From contig JASLAX010000127.1 in the NCBI GenBank assembly GCA_030146875.1, positions 1 through 32,602 of the forward strand: DNA of 32,602 nucleotides. The letters are read 5' to 3'. Within the stretch, counting starts at the first letter, position 1. Each line of letters begins with the position of its first letter. The translations under genes and the position numbers were made by a program. Positions 1 to 8,860 of this stretch are shown in pieces. The notes beneath the pieces are model-generated. The model was given only the letters and a program-made list of their open reading frames with translations, made no database searches and had not been told where the DNA came from. The stretch is from Longimicrobiaceae bacterium. Lineage in GTDB: Bacteria; Gemmatimonadota; Gemmatimonadetes; Longimicrobiales; Longimicrobiaceae.

Positions 1-407
1 TTCTCCAGGATGATGCGGCTGCGGGCGCGCGCCGCGTCGTCCTGGAGAAGGAAGGGTGGCGCGTCACCGAGGCGCAGAACGGCCGCGAGGCGCTGGCGTG
101 CATGGAGCGCGAGCGCCCGCGGCTGGTGCTGCTGGACCTGGCCATGCCGGAGATGGACGGCTACGAGTTCGCCGACCAGGTCCGCATGCACCCCGAGTGG
201 CGCTCGGTTCCCATCGTGGTGGTGACCTCGCAGGACCTGAGCGGCGCCGAGCGCCGGCGGCTGAACGGCTACGTCGAAACCATCCTGCAGAAGGCCGGCG
301 ACTCGCCCGAGGCGCTGCTCCACCAGGTGCGCGACCTGCTGGGCGACTACGGCGCCCCGCGCACCCTGAACGTCAGAAGGGAGGAGAGGCGCGCCGCCAG
401 GGCGTAG
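1..407 (+). CDS. Response-regulator receiver domain, 3' part only (runs off the left edge)
   Basis: The open frame enters from the window edge (first complete codon at position 3) and ends with TAG at 405-407. It reads as the C-terminal part of a CheY-like receiver. The phosphoacceptor aspartate lies in LVLLDLAMPEMDG, followed by a VVVTS strand carrying the conserved Thr/Ser. The usual KP lysine is replaced: the loop reads ILQKAGDSPEALL, so the lysine is present but followed by Ala. The frame continues upstream of the internal ATG at 102 with good receiver sequence (VLEKEGWRVTEAQNGREAL), so 102 is not the true start. The acidic pocket is at or beyond the edge. It could be a stand-alone regulator or the terminal receiver of a hybrid kinase; the sequence cannot tell. 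It lies 13 bp before a second receiver gene, so co-transcription is likely. Confidence 0.85.
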   Translation, partial: LQDDAAAGARRVVLEKEGWRVTEAQNGREALACMERERPRLVLLDLAMPEMDGYEFADQVRMHPEWRSVPIVVVTSQDLSGAERRRLNGYVETILQKAGDSPEALLHQVRDLLGDYGAPRTLNVRREERRAARA

Positions 408-420
408 CGCCCCTCGAAAG

Positions 421-831
421 ATGCCGATGCCCAGAATCCTGCTGGTGGAAGACAACGAGATGAACCGCGACATGCTGTCGCGGCGGCTGGTGCGCAGGGG
501 CTACCAGGTCGACCTGGCCGTGGACGGCCAGGCCGGCGTGGAGATGGCCCGCACGCTGGCGCCCGACCTGGTGCTGATGGACATGAGCCTGCCCGTGCTG
601 GACGGCTGGGAGGCCACGCGCCTGCTGAAGGGCGCCCCCGAGACCCGCGGCATCCCCATCATCGCCCTGACCGCGCACGCCATGTCCAGCGACCGCAGCA
701 AGGCCCTGGCGGCCGGCTGCGACGACTACGACAGCAAGCCGGTGGACCTGCCGCGCCTGCTCGGGAAGATTGAGGCGCTGCTCGCCGCCACCGGCCACTC
801 CGCGGCCGCCGCGGGGGAGCCCGTCCCATGA
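421..831 (+). CDS. Single-domain response regulator (CheY/DivK-like)
   Basis: A 136-residue protein made almost entirely of one receiver domain. It shows the acidic pair E10-D11 in LLVEDNEMNRDML, the phosphoacceptor D54 in LVLMDMSLPVLDG, the conserved Thr in IIALTAHAM and the switch lysine in DSKPVDLPRLL. There is no output domain, only a short Ala/Gly-rich tail, so it should act by protein-protein contact as DivK or CheY do. The VEDNEMNRDML start is typical of receivers associated with hybrid or multi-kinase relays. An alternative ATG two codons in (427) is equally plausible. The last codons overlap the start of the kinase gene at 828 (ATGA), so the two are probably translationally coupled and may be partners. 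Confidence 0.9.
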   Translation: MPMPRILLVEDNEMNRDMLSRRLVRRGYQVDLAVDGQAGVEMARTLAPDLVLMDMSLPVLDGWEATRLLKGAPETRGIPIIALTAHAMSSDRSKALAAGCDDYDSKPVDLPRLLGKIEALLAATGHSAAAAGEPVP

Positions 832-2243
832 GCTCCACCCCGCCGACCTCCGCGGCCACGGACCGCCACGAGCTTCCCGCGGCGCTGATCCACGACCTGC
901 GCACGCCGCTGGGACAGGTCATCGGCTACACCGAGATGCTGCTGGAGCAGGCCGAGGACGGCGGGCACCAGGCCCTGGTCTCCGACCTGAAGAAGGTGAA
1001 CGCCGCCGGCTACCGCATGCTGGGCATCATCCGCGACCGCCTGGCCCCCGCGATCCCCGAGGCGGGCGAATGGGACGTGGACGCGCCCCCCGGGAGCCTG
1101 TCGGCCTTCATCCGCGAGAGCCGCGAGCCCATCATGGTGGAGTGGGAGGCGTTCGCGCGCACCTGCACGCCGGCCAGCGGCGCCATGGACATCGAGGCGC
1201 TGCGCGACCACGCGAGCGAGATGCTGAGCGTGATCGCCGACGACATGGACACCCCGCAGGGGGGCGACGCGCAGGACGCCAAGGGGAAGGGGAACGCGCC
1301 ATCCGGCGACCCCGCCGCACCCACCGCGGCGGAGGAGCACGGCGCCGGGCGCGCGGAGAGCGGCTTCAGCATCGAGCAGATGGTCTCGGAGTACCGCGCC
1401 CTGCGGGCGAGCGTGATCCGCCTGTGGATGAAGTCCCGCGGAGAGCTGGGGCCGCGCGACCTGGACGACCTGACGCGCTTCAACGAGGCGATCGACCAGG
1501 CGCTCGCGGAGTCCGTCACGCGCTACACGCAGGAGCTGGAGGACTCCAAGGAGATGTTCCTGGCCATCCTGGGCCACGACCTGCGCACCCCCATGGGGGC
1601 GGTCCTCACCTCCGCGCAGTTCATGCTGGAGACCGGGGAGCTGAAGGAGCCGCACCTCACGCTCATGCGGCGGATCGCGGCCAGCTCCACGCGCATGGTG
1701 AACATGGTGGGGGCCCTGCTCGACTTCACCCGCAGCCGGCTGGGCGGGGGAATCCCCATCGAGCGCGAGCCCATGAACATGGGCAAGGCCGTGCACGACG
1801 TGGTGGACGAGATGGCGGCCGCGCACCCGTCGCGCACCATCCGCGTGGACGCGCGGGGCGAGCTGAAGGGGGAGTGGGACTGCGAGCGCATCTCCCAGGT
1901 GCTCAGCAACCTGGTGGGGAACGCGCTGGAGCACGGCTCCCCGAGCACCGAGATCACGGTGGAGACCCGCGGCGACCCCAGCGAGATCACCATCGCCGTG
2001 CACAACCACGGCGCCGCGATCTCCCCCGCGCGGCTCAACGGCATCTTCAACCCCATGAAGCCGCGCGAGCCCGACCAGCACGCCATCTCGCTGGGGCCGT
2101 CGGGAAACCTGGGCCTGGGGCTCTACATCGCCGAGCGCATCGTGAGCGCGCACCGCGGCCGAATCGACGTGCACTCCACGGACGAGCAGGGCACGACCTT
2201 CACCGTGCACCTGCCCCGCAAGGCCCCGGAGGAGGACGCGTGA
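828..2243 (+). CDS. Soluble histidine kinase with two H-box segments and an RsbRD-like region
   Basis: A 471-residue kinase with no membrane segment. The C-terminal half is canonical: HisKA with H250 in FLAILGHDLRTPMGAVL, an N-box (ISQVLSNLVGNALEHG), and a G2 region GNLGLGLYIAERIV. The G1 region is weak (AISPARLNGIFNP instead of DxGxG). Unusually, a second H-box-like segment lies at the N-terminus: H22 in AALIHDLRTPLGQVIGY. Between them, about residues 80-235, is a helical region (VEWEAFARTC, EYRALRASVIRLWMK) that resembles the RsbRD/RsbT co-antagonist N-terminal domain found in some kinases; this is inference from pattern. A low-complexity linker at about 140-180 splits it. The start overlaps the preceding response regulator gene by 4 bp. 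Phosphotransfer to that regulator is likely. Confidence 0.88.
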   Translation: MSSTPPTSAATDRHELPAALIHDLRTPLGQVIGYTEMLLEQAEDGGHQALVSDLKKVNAAGYRMLGIIRDRLAPAIPEAGEWDVDAPPGSLSAFIRESREPIMVEWEAFARTCTPASGAMDIEALRDHASEMLSVIADDMDTPQGGDAQDAKGKGNAPSGDPAAPTAAEEHGAGRAESGFSIEQMVSEYRALRASVIRLWMKSRGELGPRDLDDLTRFNEAIDQALAESVTRYTQELEDSKEMFLAILGHDLRTPMGAVLTSAQFMLETGELKEPHLTLMRRIAASSTRMVNMVGALLDFTRSRLGGGIPIEREPMNMGKAVHDVVDEMAAAHPSRTIRVDARGELKGEWDCERISQVLSNLVGNALEHGSPSTEITVETRGDPSEITIAVHNHGAAISPARLNGIFNPMKPREPDQHAISLGPSGNLGLGLYIAERIVSAHRGRIDVHSTDEQGTTFTVHLPRKAPEEDA

Positions 2244-2304
2244 GAGGGAGGCCGGCGGCACGTCCGCCGCGGTAGCCCTGCGCCGGTTTCGGAGACAACG
2301 ACAG

Positions 2305-2340
2305 CCCCCGATCCTCAGCGGATCGGGGGCCGTCTGTTTT
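2305..2340 (+). terminator. Rho-independent terminator after the kinase operon
   Basis: A perfect 10-bp stem (2305-2314 with 2320-2329) with a 5-nt loop TCAGC, followed by CCGTCTGTTTT. It lies about 60 bp after the kinase stop codon and points in the same direction. Confidence 0.85.
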
Positions 2341-2647
2341 CGGTGGGACGTCGGAAGTCGGGCACGACGCCGAGCGGCCCGACCGTGGCCCGCCGCTCCT
2401 CGCCATCGGCAACGGCGGGATCGGGGAGAGGCCAGGCCGTCGTCCACGTCGGGCCGGCGCGTGGCCCGCATCCGGATCCCCTCGCCGATCTCTCCGAGAC
2501 GGGGCGCGACCACGTCCGGTGCTCCACGTCCCAGCCGCGACGGATGTGTGGACGCCGGCGGGCGAGACCGAGCGCACGACGATCGCCTTCAGCCGAGACG
2601 GCCGGACGTTGACGGAGATCTACCCGACGCTGGCGCCGGAAACGACG
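2341..2647. other. Gene-free stretch between kinase terminator and tRNA array
   Basis: No convincing gene. A GTG-started frame at 2519-2650 keeps high GC at third positions but has no stop before the tRNA genes and no coding-like continuation upstream. It might be a decayed gene fragment, but nothing recognisable remains. Confidence 0.4.
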
Positions 2648-2682
2648 AAGGCCCCCTCCGCCGGGTGGGCGAAGGGGGCCTT
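2648..2682 (-). terminator. Stem-loop at the 3' end of the tRNA array
   Basis: A perfect 10-bp stem (2648-2657 with 2673-2682) with a 15-nt loop, 18 bp beyond the last tRNA gene in the direction of transcription. On the minus strand it is followed by CGTCGTTTCC, so the U-tract is weak. Its position makes it the probable end of the tRNA transcript. Confidence 0.6.
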
Positions 2683-2699
2683 TCGGATCGTGCAACGAG

Positions 2700-2783
2700 C
2701 GGAGGCGGAGGGACTCGAACCCCCAAGCGCTTGCGCGCGCCGCATTTCGAGTGCGGTGCCTTACCAGTTAGGACTACGCCTCC
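2700..2783 (-). tRNA. tRNA-Ser(CGA)
   Basis: The acceptor GGAGGCG pairs with CGCCTCC and is followed by discriminator G73, as expected for serine. The anticodon stem is CCGCA/TGCGG with loop CTCGAAA, giving anticodon CGA (reads UCG). A long variable arm confirms the class II type. No 3' CCA is encoded. It is the last gene of the array. Confidence 0.95.
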
Positions 2784-2795
2784 AGACCAACACAG

Positions 2796-2869
2796 TCGGG
2801 ACGGCCGGATTTGAACCGGCGACCCCTCGCTCCCGAAGCGAGTGCTCTACCGGGCTGAGCCACGTCCCG
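2796..2869 (-). tRNA. tRNA-Pro(CGG)
   Basis: The acceptor CGGGACG pairs with CGTCCCG, followed by A73. The anticodon stem is CTCGC/GCGAG with loop TTCGGGA, giving anticodon CGG (reads CCG). The T-loop is TTCAAAT. No CCA is encoded. About 47 bp separate it from the preceding tRNA-Ser(GGA), and no promoter is evident in that gap. Confidence 0.95.
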
Positions 2870-2916
2870 AATCCCGGTGCTACCCTGCCAGAACCGAACC
2901 AAAGAACCCCTGCTGA

Positions 2917-3002
2917 CGGACCGGGTGGGATTCGAACCCACGAGGGCTGTTAACCCCACACGATTTCCAATCGTGCTCCTTAAGCCGCTCGGACACCGGT
3001 CC
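2917..3002 (-). tRNA. tRNA-Ser(GGA)
   Basis: The acceptor GGACCGG pairs with CCGGTCC, followed by discriminator G. The anticodon stem is CACGA/TCGTG with loop TTGGAAA, giving anticodon GGA (reads UCC/UCU). It has a long variable arm and no encoded CCA. Confidence 0.95.
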
Positions 3003-3011
3003 AAGACGGAG

Positions 3012-3098
3012 CGGAGAGGGCGGGATTCGAACCCGCGTCTGCCTTTTGGGCAGGACGGTTTAGCAAACCGTTGGTTTTAGCCACTCACCCACCTCTCC
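3012..3098 (-). tRNA. tRNA-Ser(GCT)
   Basis: The acceptor GGAGAGG pairs with CCTCTCC, followed by discriminator G. The anticodon stem is ACGGT/ACCGT with loop TTGCTAA, giving anticodon GCT (reads AGC/AGU). The variable arm is long (CTGCC..GGCAG stem). No CCA is encoded. Only 9 bp separate it from tRNA-Ser(GGA). Confidence 0.95.
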
Positions 3099-3133
3099 GT
3101 ACCCAGGCCGCCAGACCTGCACGGCGGCTCCAG

Positions 3134-3206
3134 TTGCCCCTCCAGGGCTCGAACCTGGACTCTTCTGATCCAGAGTCAGACGTGTTGCCAGTTACACCAA
3201 GGGGCA
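3134..3206 (-). tRNA. tRNA-Gln(CTG)
   Basis: The acceptor TGCCCCT pairs with AGGGGCA, followed by A73. The anticodon stem is TCTGA/TCAGA with loop CTCTGGA, giving anticodon CTG (reads CAG). No CCA is encoded. Confidence 0.95.
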
Positions 3207-3271
3207 GAAAGTACCCGTTCCCCGTTCCGGGGTGTATTCCTCCACGGGTGGGAGTTCCAACTTTCAAAAAG

Positions 3272-3344
3272 AGCGGGAGACGGGGCTCGAACCCGCGACC
3301 CTCAGCTTGGGAAGCTGATGCTCTACCAACTGAGCTACTCCCGC
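3272..3344 (-). tRNA. tRNA-Gly(CCC)
   Basis: The acceptor GCGGGAG pairs with CTCCCGC, followed by T73 (the glycine discriminator). The anticodon stem is TCAGC/GCTGA with loop TTCCCAA, giving anticodon CCC (reads GGG). No CCA is encoded. The 65-bp gap to tRNA-Gln is the longest in the array. Confidence 0.95.
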
Positions 3345-3384
3345 AACGCTCTTGAAGATAAACACGTGGTCGTGGTTTGACCAG

Positions 3385-3456
3385 AGCCACCGGTCGGATT
3401 TGAACCGACGACCGCTCGATTACGAATCGAGTGCTCTACCCCTGAGCTACGGTGGC
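3385..3456 (-). tRNA. tRNA-Thr(CGT)
   Basis: The acceptor GCCACCG pairs with CGGTGGC, followed by T73. The anticodon stem is CTCGA/TCGAG with loop TTCGTAA, giving anticodon CGT (reads ACG). No CCA is encoded. Confidence 0.95.
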
Positions 3457-3481
3457 AGCCCACCGGCTGCGGTGAGTCGAG

Positions 3482-3554
3482 TGGAGCCGAGGGGGATCGA
3501 ACCCCTGACCTCTGCAGTGCGATTGCAGCGCTCTCCCAGCTGAGCTACGGCCCC
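3482..3554 (-). tRNA. tRNA-Ala(CGC)
   Basis: The acceptor GGGGCCG pairs with CGGCTCC, including the G3-U70 wobble pair that is the alanine identity element, followed by A73. The anticodon stem is CTGCA/TGCAG with loop ATCGCAC, giving anticodon CGC (reads GCG). No CCA is encoded. Confidence 0.95.
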
Positions 3555-3567
3555 AGGATGCGTCGAG

Positions 3568-3641
<74 letters not shown>

Positions 3642-3655
3642 GTGCCAGACCAGAG

Positions 3656-3739
3656 TGGTGGGGGTAGGATTCGAACCTACGTAGGGCGAAGCCCGGCAGA
3701 TTTACAGTCTGCTGCCATTAGCCACTCGGCCACCCCACC
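3656..3739 (-). tRNA. tRNA-Tyr(GTA)
   Basis: The acceptor GGTGGGG pairs with CCCCACC, followed by A73. The anticodon stem is GCAGA/TCTGC with loop CTGTAAA, giving anticodon GTA. The long variable arm (GGGC..GCCC) fits bacterial tyrosine tRNA. No CCA is encoded. Confidence 0.95.
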
Positions 3740-3753
3740 CTGTGTCGGACCAA

Positions 3754-3826
<73 letters not shown>

Positions 3827-3875
3827 GACGCCGCGCGGCGCACCGCGCGCAAACCCTGATTTTCAATGGCCCGGA

Positions 3876-3949
3876 CGGGGCTGACGGGACTCGAACCCGC
3901 GACCTCCGGAGTGACAGTCCGGCACTCTAACCGACTGAGCTACAGCCCC
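3876..3949 (-). tRNA. tRNA-Asp(GTC)
   Basis: The acceptor GGGGCTG pairs with CAGCCCC, followed by G73, the aspartate identity base. The anticodon stem is CCGGA/TCCGG with loop CTGTCAC, giving anticodon GTC. No CCA is encoded. Confidence 0.95.
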
Positions 3950-3970
3950 AAAACTAACCCCATCTTCCAG

Positions 3971-4043
3971 AGCGGGCAACCGGACTCGAACCGGCGACCT
4001 CAACCTTGGCAAGGTTGCGCTCTACCAACTGAGCTATGCCCGC
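3971..4043 (-). tRNA. tRNA-Gly(GCC)
   Basis: The acceptor GCGGGCA pairs with TGCCCGC, followed by T73. The anticodon stem is CAACC/GGTTG with loop TTGCCAA, giving anticodon GCC (reads GGC/GGU). No CCA is encoded. Confidence 0.95.
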
Positions 4044-4072
4044 GTGCTTCACCGGAAACGCCACGCCACCAG

Positions 4073-4144
4073 CGCTCCCACGGGGAATCGAACCCCGCTC
4101 TCCACCTTGAAAGAGTGGCGTCCTAACCGATAGACGATGGGAGC
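4073..4144 (-). tRNA. tRNA-Glu(TTC)
   Basis: The acceptor GCTCCCA pairs with TGGGAGC, followed by G73. The anticodon stem is CCACT/GGTGG with a T-G wobble closing the loop CTTTCAA, giving anticodon TTC (reads GAA/GAG). It is the only U34 anticodon in the array. No CCA is encoded. Confidence 0.93.
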
Positions 4145-4157
4145 CGTGCTCTCTCGA

Positions 4158-4230
<73 letters not shown>

Positions 4231-4260
4231 ATCCCTGCGTTCTTCGCACTGCGTCCGGCA

Positions 4261-4333
4261 TACCGCTACGGGGATTCGAACCCCGGTTACCGCCGTGAGA
4301 GGGCGGCGTCCTAGGCCTCTAGACGATAGCGGC
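4261..4333 (-). tRNA. tRNA-Glu(CTC)
   Basis: The acceptor GCCGCTA pairs with TAGCGGT, with a G1-U72 wobble, followed by A73. The anticodon stem is CCGCC/GGCGG with loop CTCTCAC, giving anticodon CTC (reads GAG). No CCA is encoded. Confidence 0.93.
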
Positions 4334-4349
4334 GTGTCCTCAGAGTCAG

Positions 4350-4422
4350 CACGGCAGGAGGGAATCGAACCCCCAACCGCCGGTTTTGGAGACCGGTGCT
4401 CTACCAATTGAGCTACTGCCGT
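4350..4422 (-). tRNA. tRNA-Trp(CCA)
   Basis: The acceptor ACGGCAG pairs with CTGCCGT, followed by G73, the tryptophan discriminator. The anticodon stem is CCGGT/ACCGG with loop CTCCAAA, giving anticodon CCA. No 3' CCA is encoded. Confidence 0.95.
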
Positions 4423-4435
4423 CCGTGCTGCCCAG

Positions 4436-4508
4436 TGGCCAGGGAGGGAGTCGAACCCCCGACACCACGATTTTCAGTCGTGTGCTCTACCAGCTGAGCT
4501 ACCTGGCC
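4436..4508 (-). tRNA. tRNA-Phe(GAA)
   Basis: The acceptor GGCCAGG pairs with CCTGGCC, followed by A73. The anticodon stem is CACGA/TCGTG with loop CTGAAAA, giving anticodon GAA. No CCA is encoded. It is the first gene after the internal terminator at 4527-4552. Confidence 0.95.
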
Positions 4509-4526
4509 GCGACACCCGACCGGAAT

Positions 4527-4552
4527 AAAAAACCGCCCTTACTTCTGGCGGT
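4527..4552 (-). terminator. Intrinsic terminator inside the tRNA array, after tRNA-fMet
   Basis: Read on the minus strand, ACCGCC and GGCGGT (4552-4547 and 4537-4532) form a 6-bp stem with a 9-nt loop, followed directly by a run of six T (4532-4527, its first T closing the stem). It lies 13 bp after the initiator tRNA gene and 18 bp before tRNA-Phe. It should end or attenuate transcription between the first tRNA and the other 18. Confidence 0.75.
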
Positions 4553-4565
4553 GGCCGGGTTTCTA

Positions 4566-4639
<74 letters not shown>

Positions 4640-4650
4640 ACGAGGCAATA

Positions 4651-4679
4651 ATGATAACCGACCCCGGTCCTCGTGTCAA
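4651..4679 (-). promoter_or_regulatory. Sigma-70-type promoter of the tRNA array
   Basis: On the minus strand a perfect -35 TTGACA (4679-4674) and a -10 TATCAT (4656-4651) are separated by exactly 17 bp. The tRNA-fMet 5' end lies 11 bp after the -10 box, so the leader is only a few bases long. Confidence 0.85.
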
Positions 4680-4735
4680 CCCCGATCCGCGCCCGCCGCG
4701 AAGGAGCATCCGGGGCCGCGAACCGGCCCGGGCGC

Positions 4736-4764
4736 TTGCCCGCCGGCCCGCGCGCGGGTATCGT
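4736..4764 (+). promoter_or_regulatory. Probable sigma-70-type promoter of the prolyl oligopeptidase gene
   Basis: TTGCCC (4736-4741) and TATCGT (4759-4764) with a 17-bp spacer. The expected transcript start near 4771 leaves a leader of about 60 nt before the ATG at 4834. It also argues against the longer open frame that begins inside the tRNA array. Confidence 0.5.
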
Positions 4765-4833
4765 GGGAGGCGCGCGGCCCCCGCCGCGGCGGCCCTTTCC
4801 GACGGCGTCCGCACCCGCAGCGGAGCTCCTTCC

Positions 4834-7011
<2,178 letters not shown>

Positions 7012-7013
7012 GG

Positions 7014-7451
7014 GTGGGCTCGGTCGACGCGCGCGCCTTCATCCGGCACCCCGGCGCCGTTCCCATCGAGGTGGAGGCGGACGGGGCCGGGCCCATCCCC
7101 GCGCTGCACATGGAGAACGTGAGCCGGGGCGGCCTCTGCTTCTGCTCGCCGGTGCCGCTGGAGGTGGGGAGCGTCGTCCGGCTTCGCATTCCCCACGTGC
7201 GTCCGCCGTTCGAGACGGACGCGCGCGTCGCCTGGAGCCGCCCCTCGGGCGACGAGCACGACGTGGGCGTCCGCTTCCTGACCGCCAGCGACGCCTTCCG
7301 CGCCCGCATGGTGGAGCAGGTCTGCCACATCGAGGCGTACCGCCAGCGCGTCCGGCACGAGGAGGGGCGCGAGATCGACGGCGCACAGGCGGCGCGCGAG
7401 TGGATCGAGCGCTACGCCGAGGACTTCCCCGGCCCCCCGCCCGCGGAGTAG
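7014..7451 (+). CDS. PilZ-domain protein (probable c-di-GMP binder)
   Basis: A 145-residue protein started by GTG two bases after the peptidase stop codon. Both PilZ signatures are present: RxxxR as R7-AFI-R11 and (D/N)xSxxG as N35-VSRG-G40, followed by beta-strand-rich sequence (VVRLRIP, DARVAWSR, DVGVRFL). After about residue 90 comes a charged helical tail ending in Pro residues. The domain is single, so it may act as an adaptor. Using GTG 7014 keeps both arginines; I see no better start. Close spacing suggests translational coupling with the peptidase gene, but no functional link is known to me. Confidence 0.85.
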   Translation: MGSVDARAFIRHPGAVPIEVEADGAGPIPALHMENVSRGGLCFCSPVPLEVGSVVRLRIPHVRPPFETDARVAWSRPSGDEHDVGVRFLTASDAFRARMVEQVCHIEAYRQRVRHEEGREIDGAQAAREWIERYAEDFPGPPPAE

Positions 7452-7511
7452 ACCGCCGGCCTCGTCCCAGGGCGATCGGACGGGCGGTCGGACGAGACGG
7501 AAGAGGAAGAC

Positions 7512-7551
7512 GACGACGCCCCGCCGGTGCAGCCGGCGGGGCGTCGTCTTT
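7512..7551 (+). terminator. Strong terminator, possibly bidirectional
   Basis: A perfect 16-bp stem (7512-7527 with 7533-7548), loop TGCAG, followed by TTTCC on the plus strand. On the minus strand it is followed by T/C-rich sequence (GTCTTCCTCTTCC), so it could also stop transcripts coming from the gene ending at 7841. Confidence 0.8.
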
Positions 7552-7564
7552 CCGAGGTCCTCGG

Positions 7565-7612
7565 GCGGTTGAAACCGCTGCAACGACCACACGAAGCCCG
7601 CCTTCGCGGGCT
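7565..7612. repeat. Pair of small palindromes resembling a dispersed extragenic element
   Basis: GCGGTT-GA-AACCGC (7565-7578) is followed 16 bp later by AGCCCGC-CTTC-GCGGGCT (7595-7612). Two compact hairpins in one non-coding unit look like REP-type elements. Only one clear copy of the pair is in the window, so the repeat status is inference. Confidence 0.45.
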
Positions 7613-7840
7613 GTCCTGCCGACGGTGCGGGCCGGGAGTCCGTCCCACGCGACGGACGTTGGTGGCACCGCGGAAGAACGGCGGATCCCGCCGCGTCGCA
7701 CCGGCGCGGCACCCCGAGACCGGTCTCGTGGACGGCGCCTCGGACCCAACGCGAGCAGGCCACTCCCCGCAGGGGGACCTCGTGCCGTCGTCGCCGCGAG
7801 TCCATTCGCCGGTGAGGACCGGCCGCCTCCCCTCCGCGCC
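7613..7840. other. Gene-free stretch before the HcrB-like gene
   Basis: No frame with convincing coding character, no tRNA-like fold and no recognisable repeat. With the two elements upstream it makes a 389-bp gap between convergent genes. Confidence 0.4.
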
Positions 7841-8860
7841 CTACCCCTGCGCCGCCTCCATCACGGCGCGGCGGACGTACACCGGCACCATCGCGCGCCG
7901 CCAGTCGGGGTCGACGATGATGTTCTCGAGCGGATGGCACTGGCGGTGGGCCTGCTGCGCGACGGCCTCGGCCACTTCGGCCAGGCGGTGGCCGACGGCG
8001 ATGCGGTCCAGGCCGGTGACGGTCCGCGGCCGCGAGCCCAGCGCGGAGACGACCAGGGAGATGGCGCGCACGGCGCCGTCGTCGGCCGCGTCGGCGGCCA
8101 GGGCGATGGAGAGGAGCGGGAAGTCGACCGAGTTGCGCTGCCGCATCTTGACGTACGCGGTGCGCAGCCCCGGCGCGGGAAGGGGAATGCGGACGCGCGC
8201 CACCAGCTCGTCGCGGCGGCGCACGTTGTTCCAGATCCCGTCGGCGATGAAGAAGTCCTCGACCCGCAGCGTGCGGACGCCGTCGGCGGCGGCGAGGTCC
8301 GCGACGGCGCCGAGCGTGATCAGCACCGGCGGCGTGTCGGCGGAGTGCGCGGCCACGCACTTCTTCCCCACCCTGGTGACGTGGCAGACCTCGCCGTCCT
8401 TCTTCAGGCAGAACCCCAGCGCCGACCTCCAGAAGAAGCTCTGGTTGTAGTACGTGCAGCGGGTGTCCAGGCAGAGGTTGCCGCCGATCGTCCCCTGGTT
8501 GCGGATCTGCGGCCCCGCCACGTGCCCCGCGGCGACCGCGAGCGACGGATAGAGCCGGCGCACCAGCGGATGCCGCGCGATCTGGGTGAGCGTGGCGCAG
8601 GCGCCGATCACCACCTGGGCGGCGTGGGGCGAGCCCTCCTCCACAGGCCGCCCCTCCGCGTCCGCCAGCCCGATCCCGTGCAGCTCCGGGATCCCCTTCA
8701 GCCCCACCAGGAACCGCGGGGTGAACAGGCGGTGCTTCATGTTCGGCATCAGGTCCGTGCCCCCCGAGACGGGGATCGCGTCCGGGTGCTCGCGCAGGAA
8801 GCCCACCGCCTCGTCCAGGCGCGCCGGGCGTACGTAGCGGTACTCGTGGAGACGCAGCAT
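7841..8860 (-). CDS. FAD/[4Fe-4S] subunit of the 4-hydroxybenzoyl-CoA reductase type (xanthine dehydrogenase family)
   Basis: A 339-residue member of the FAD-binding (CoxM/HcrB) subunit family of molybdenum hydroxylases. FAD-contact motifs are VSGGTDLMPN (31-40) and GPQIRNQGTIGGNLC (116-130). An insert of about 40 residues carries C135, C151, C159 and C168. The spacing 16-8-9 is the one I know for the extra [4Fe-4S] cluster of HcrB from Thauera aromatica, where electrons run towards the substrate for reductive dehydroxylation. LCLDTRCTYYNQ is also HcrB-like. The usual partners, a 2Fe-2S subunit and a molybdopterin subunit, are absent on either side. It may serve a complex encoded elsewhere, or another aromatic CoA-thioester reaction. 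No good promoter stands out; TATTCT near 8912 is a weak candidate -10. Confidence 0.88.
   Translation of the reverse strand: MLRLHEYRYVRPARLDEAVGFLREHPDAIPVSGGTDLMPNMKHRLFTPRFLVGLKGIPELHGIGLADAEGRPVEEGSPHAAQVVIGACATLTQIARHPLVRRLYPSLAVAAGHVAGPQIRNQGTIGGNLCLDTRCTYYNQSFFWRSALGFCLKKDGEVCHVTRVGKKCVAAHSADTPPVLITLGAVADLAAADGVRTLRVEDFFIADGIWNNVRRRDELVARVRIPLPAPGLRTAYVKMRQRNSVDFPLLSIALAADAADDGAVRAISLVVSALGSRPRTVTGLDRIAVGHRLAEVAEAVAQQAHRQCHPLENIIVDPDWRRAMVPVYVRRAVMEAAQG

Noticed and set aside
2519..2650. Possible short gene or gene fragment with high GC third positions
   Set aside because: It has no stop before the tRNA genes, no coding-like sequence upstream and no recognisable product.
3206..3272. 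Possible internal promoter in the longest inter-tRNA gap (TTGGAA..AATACA on the minus strand)
   Set aside because: Both boxes match poorly and the geometry is ambiguous, so it is not listed.
7512..7612. Possible CRISPR repeat or attachment site from the palindromes
   Set aside because: There are no regularly spaced copies and no integrase nearby; the first palindrome is a normal terminator.
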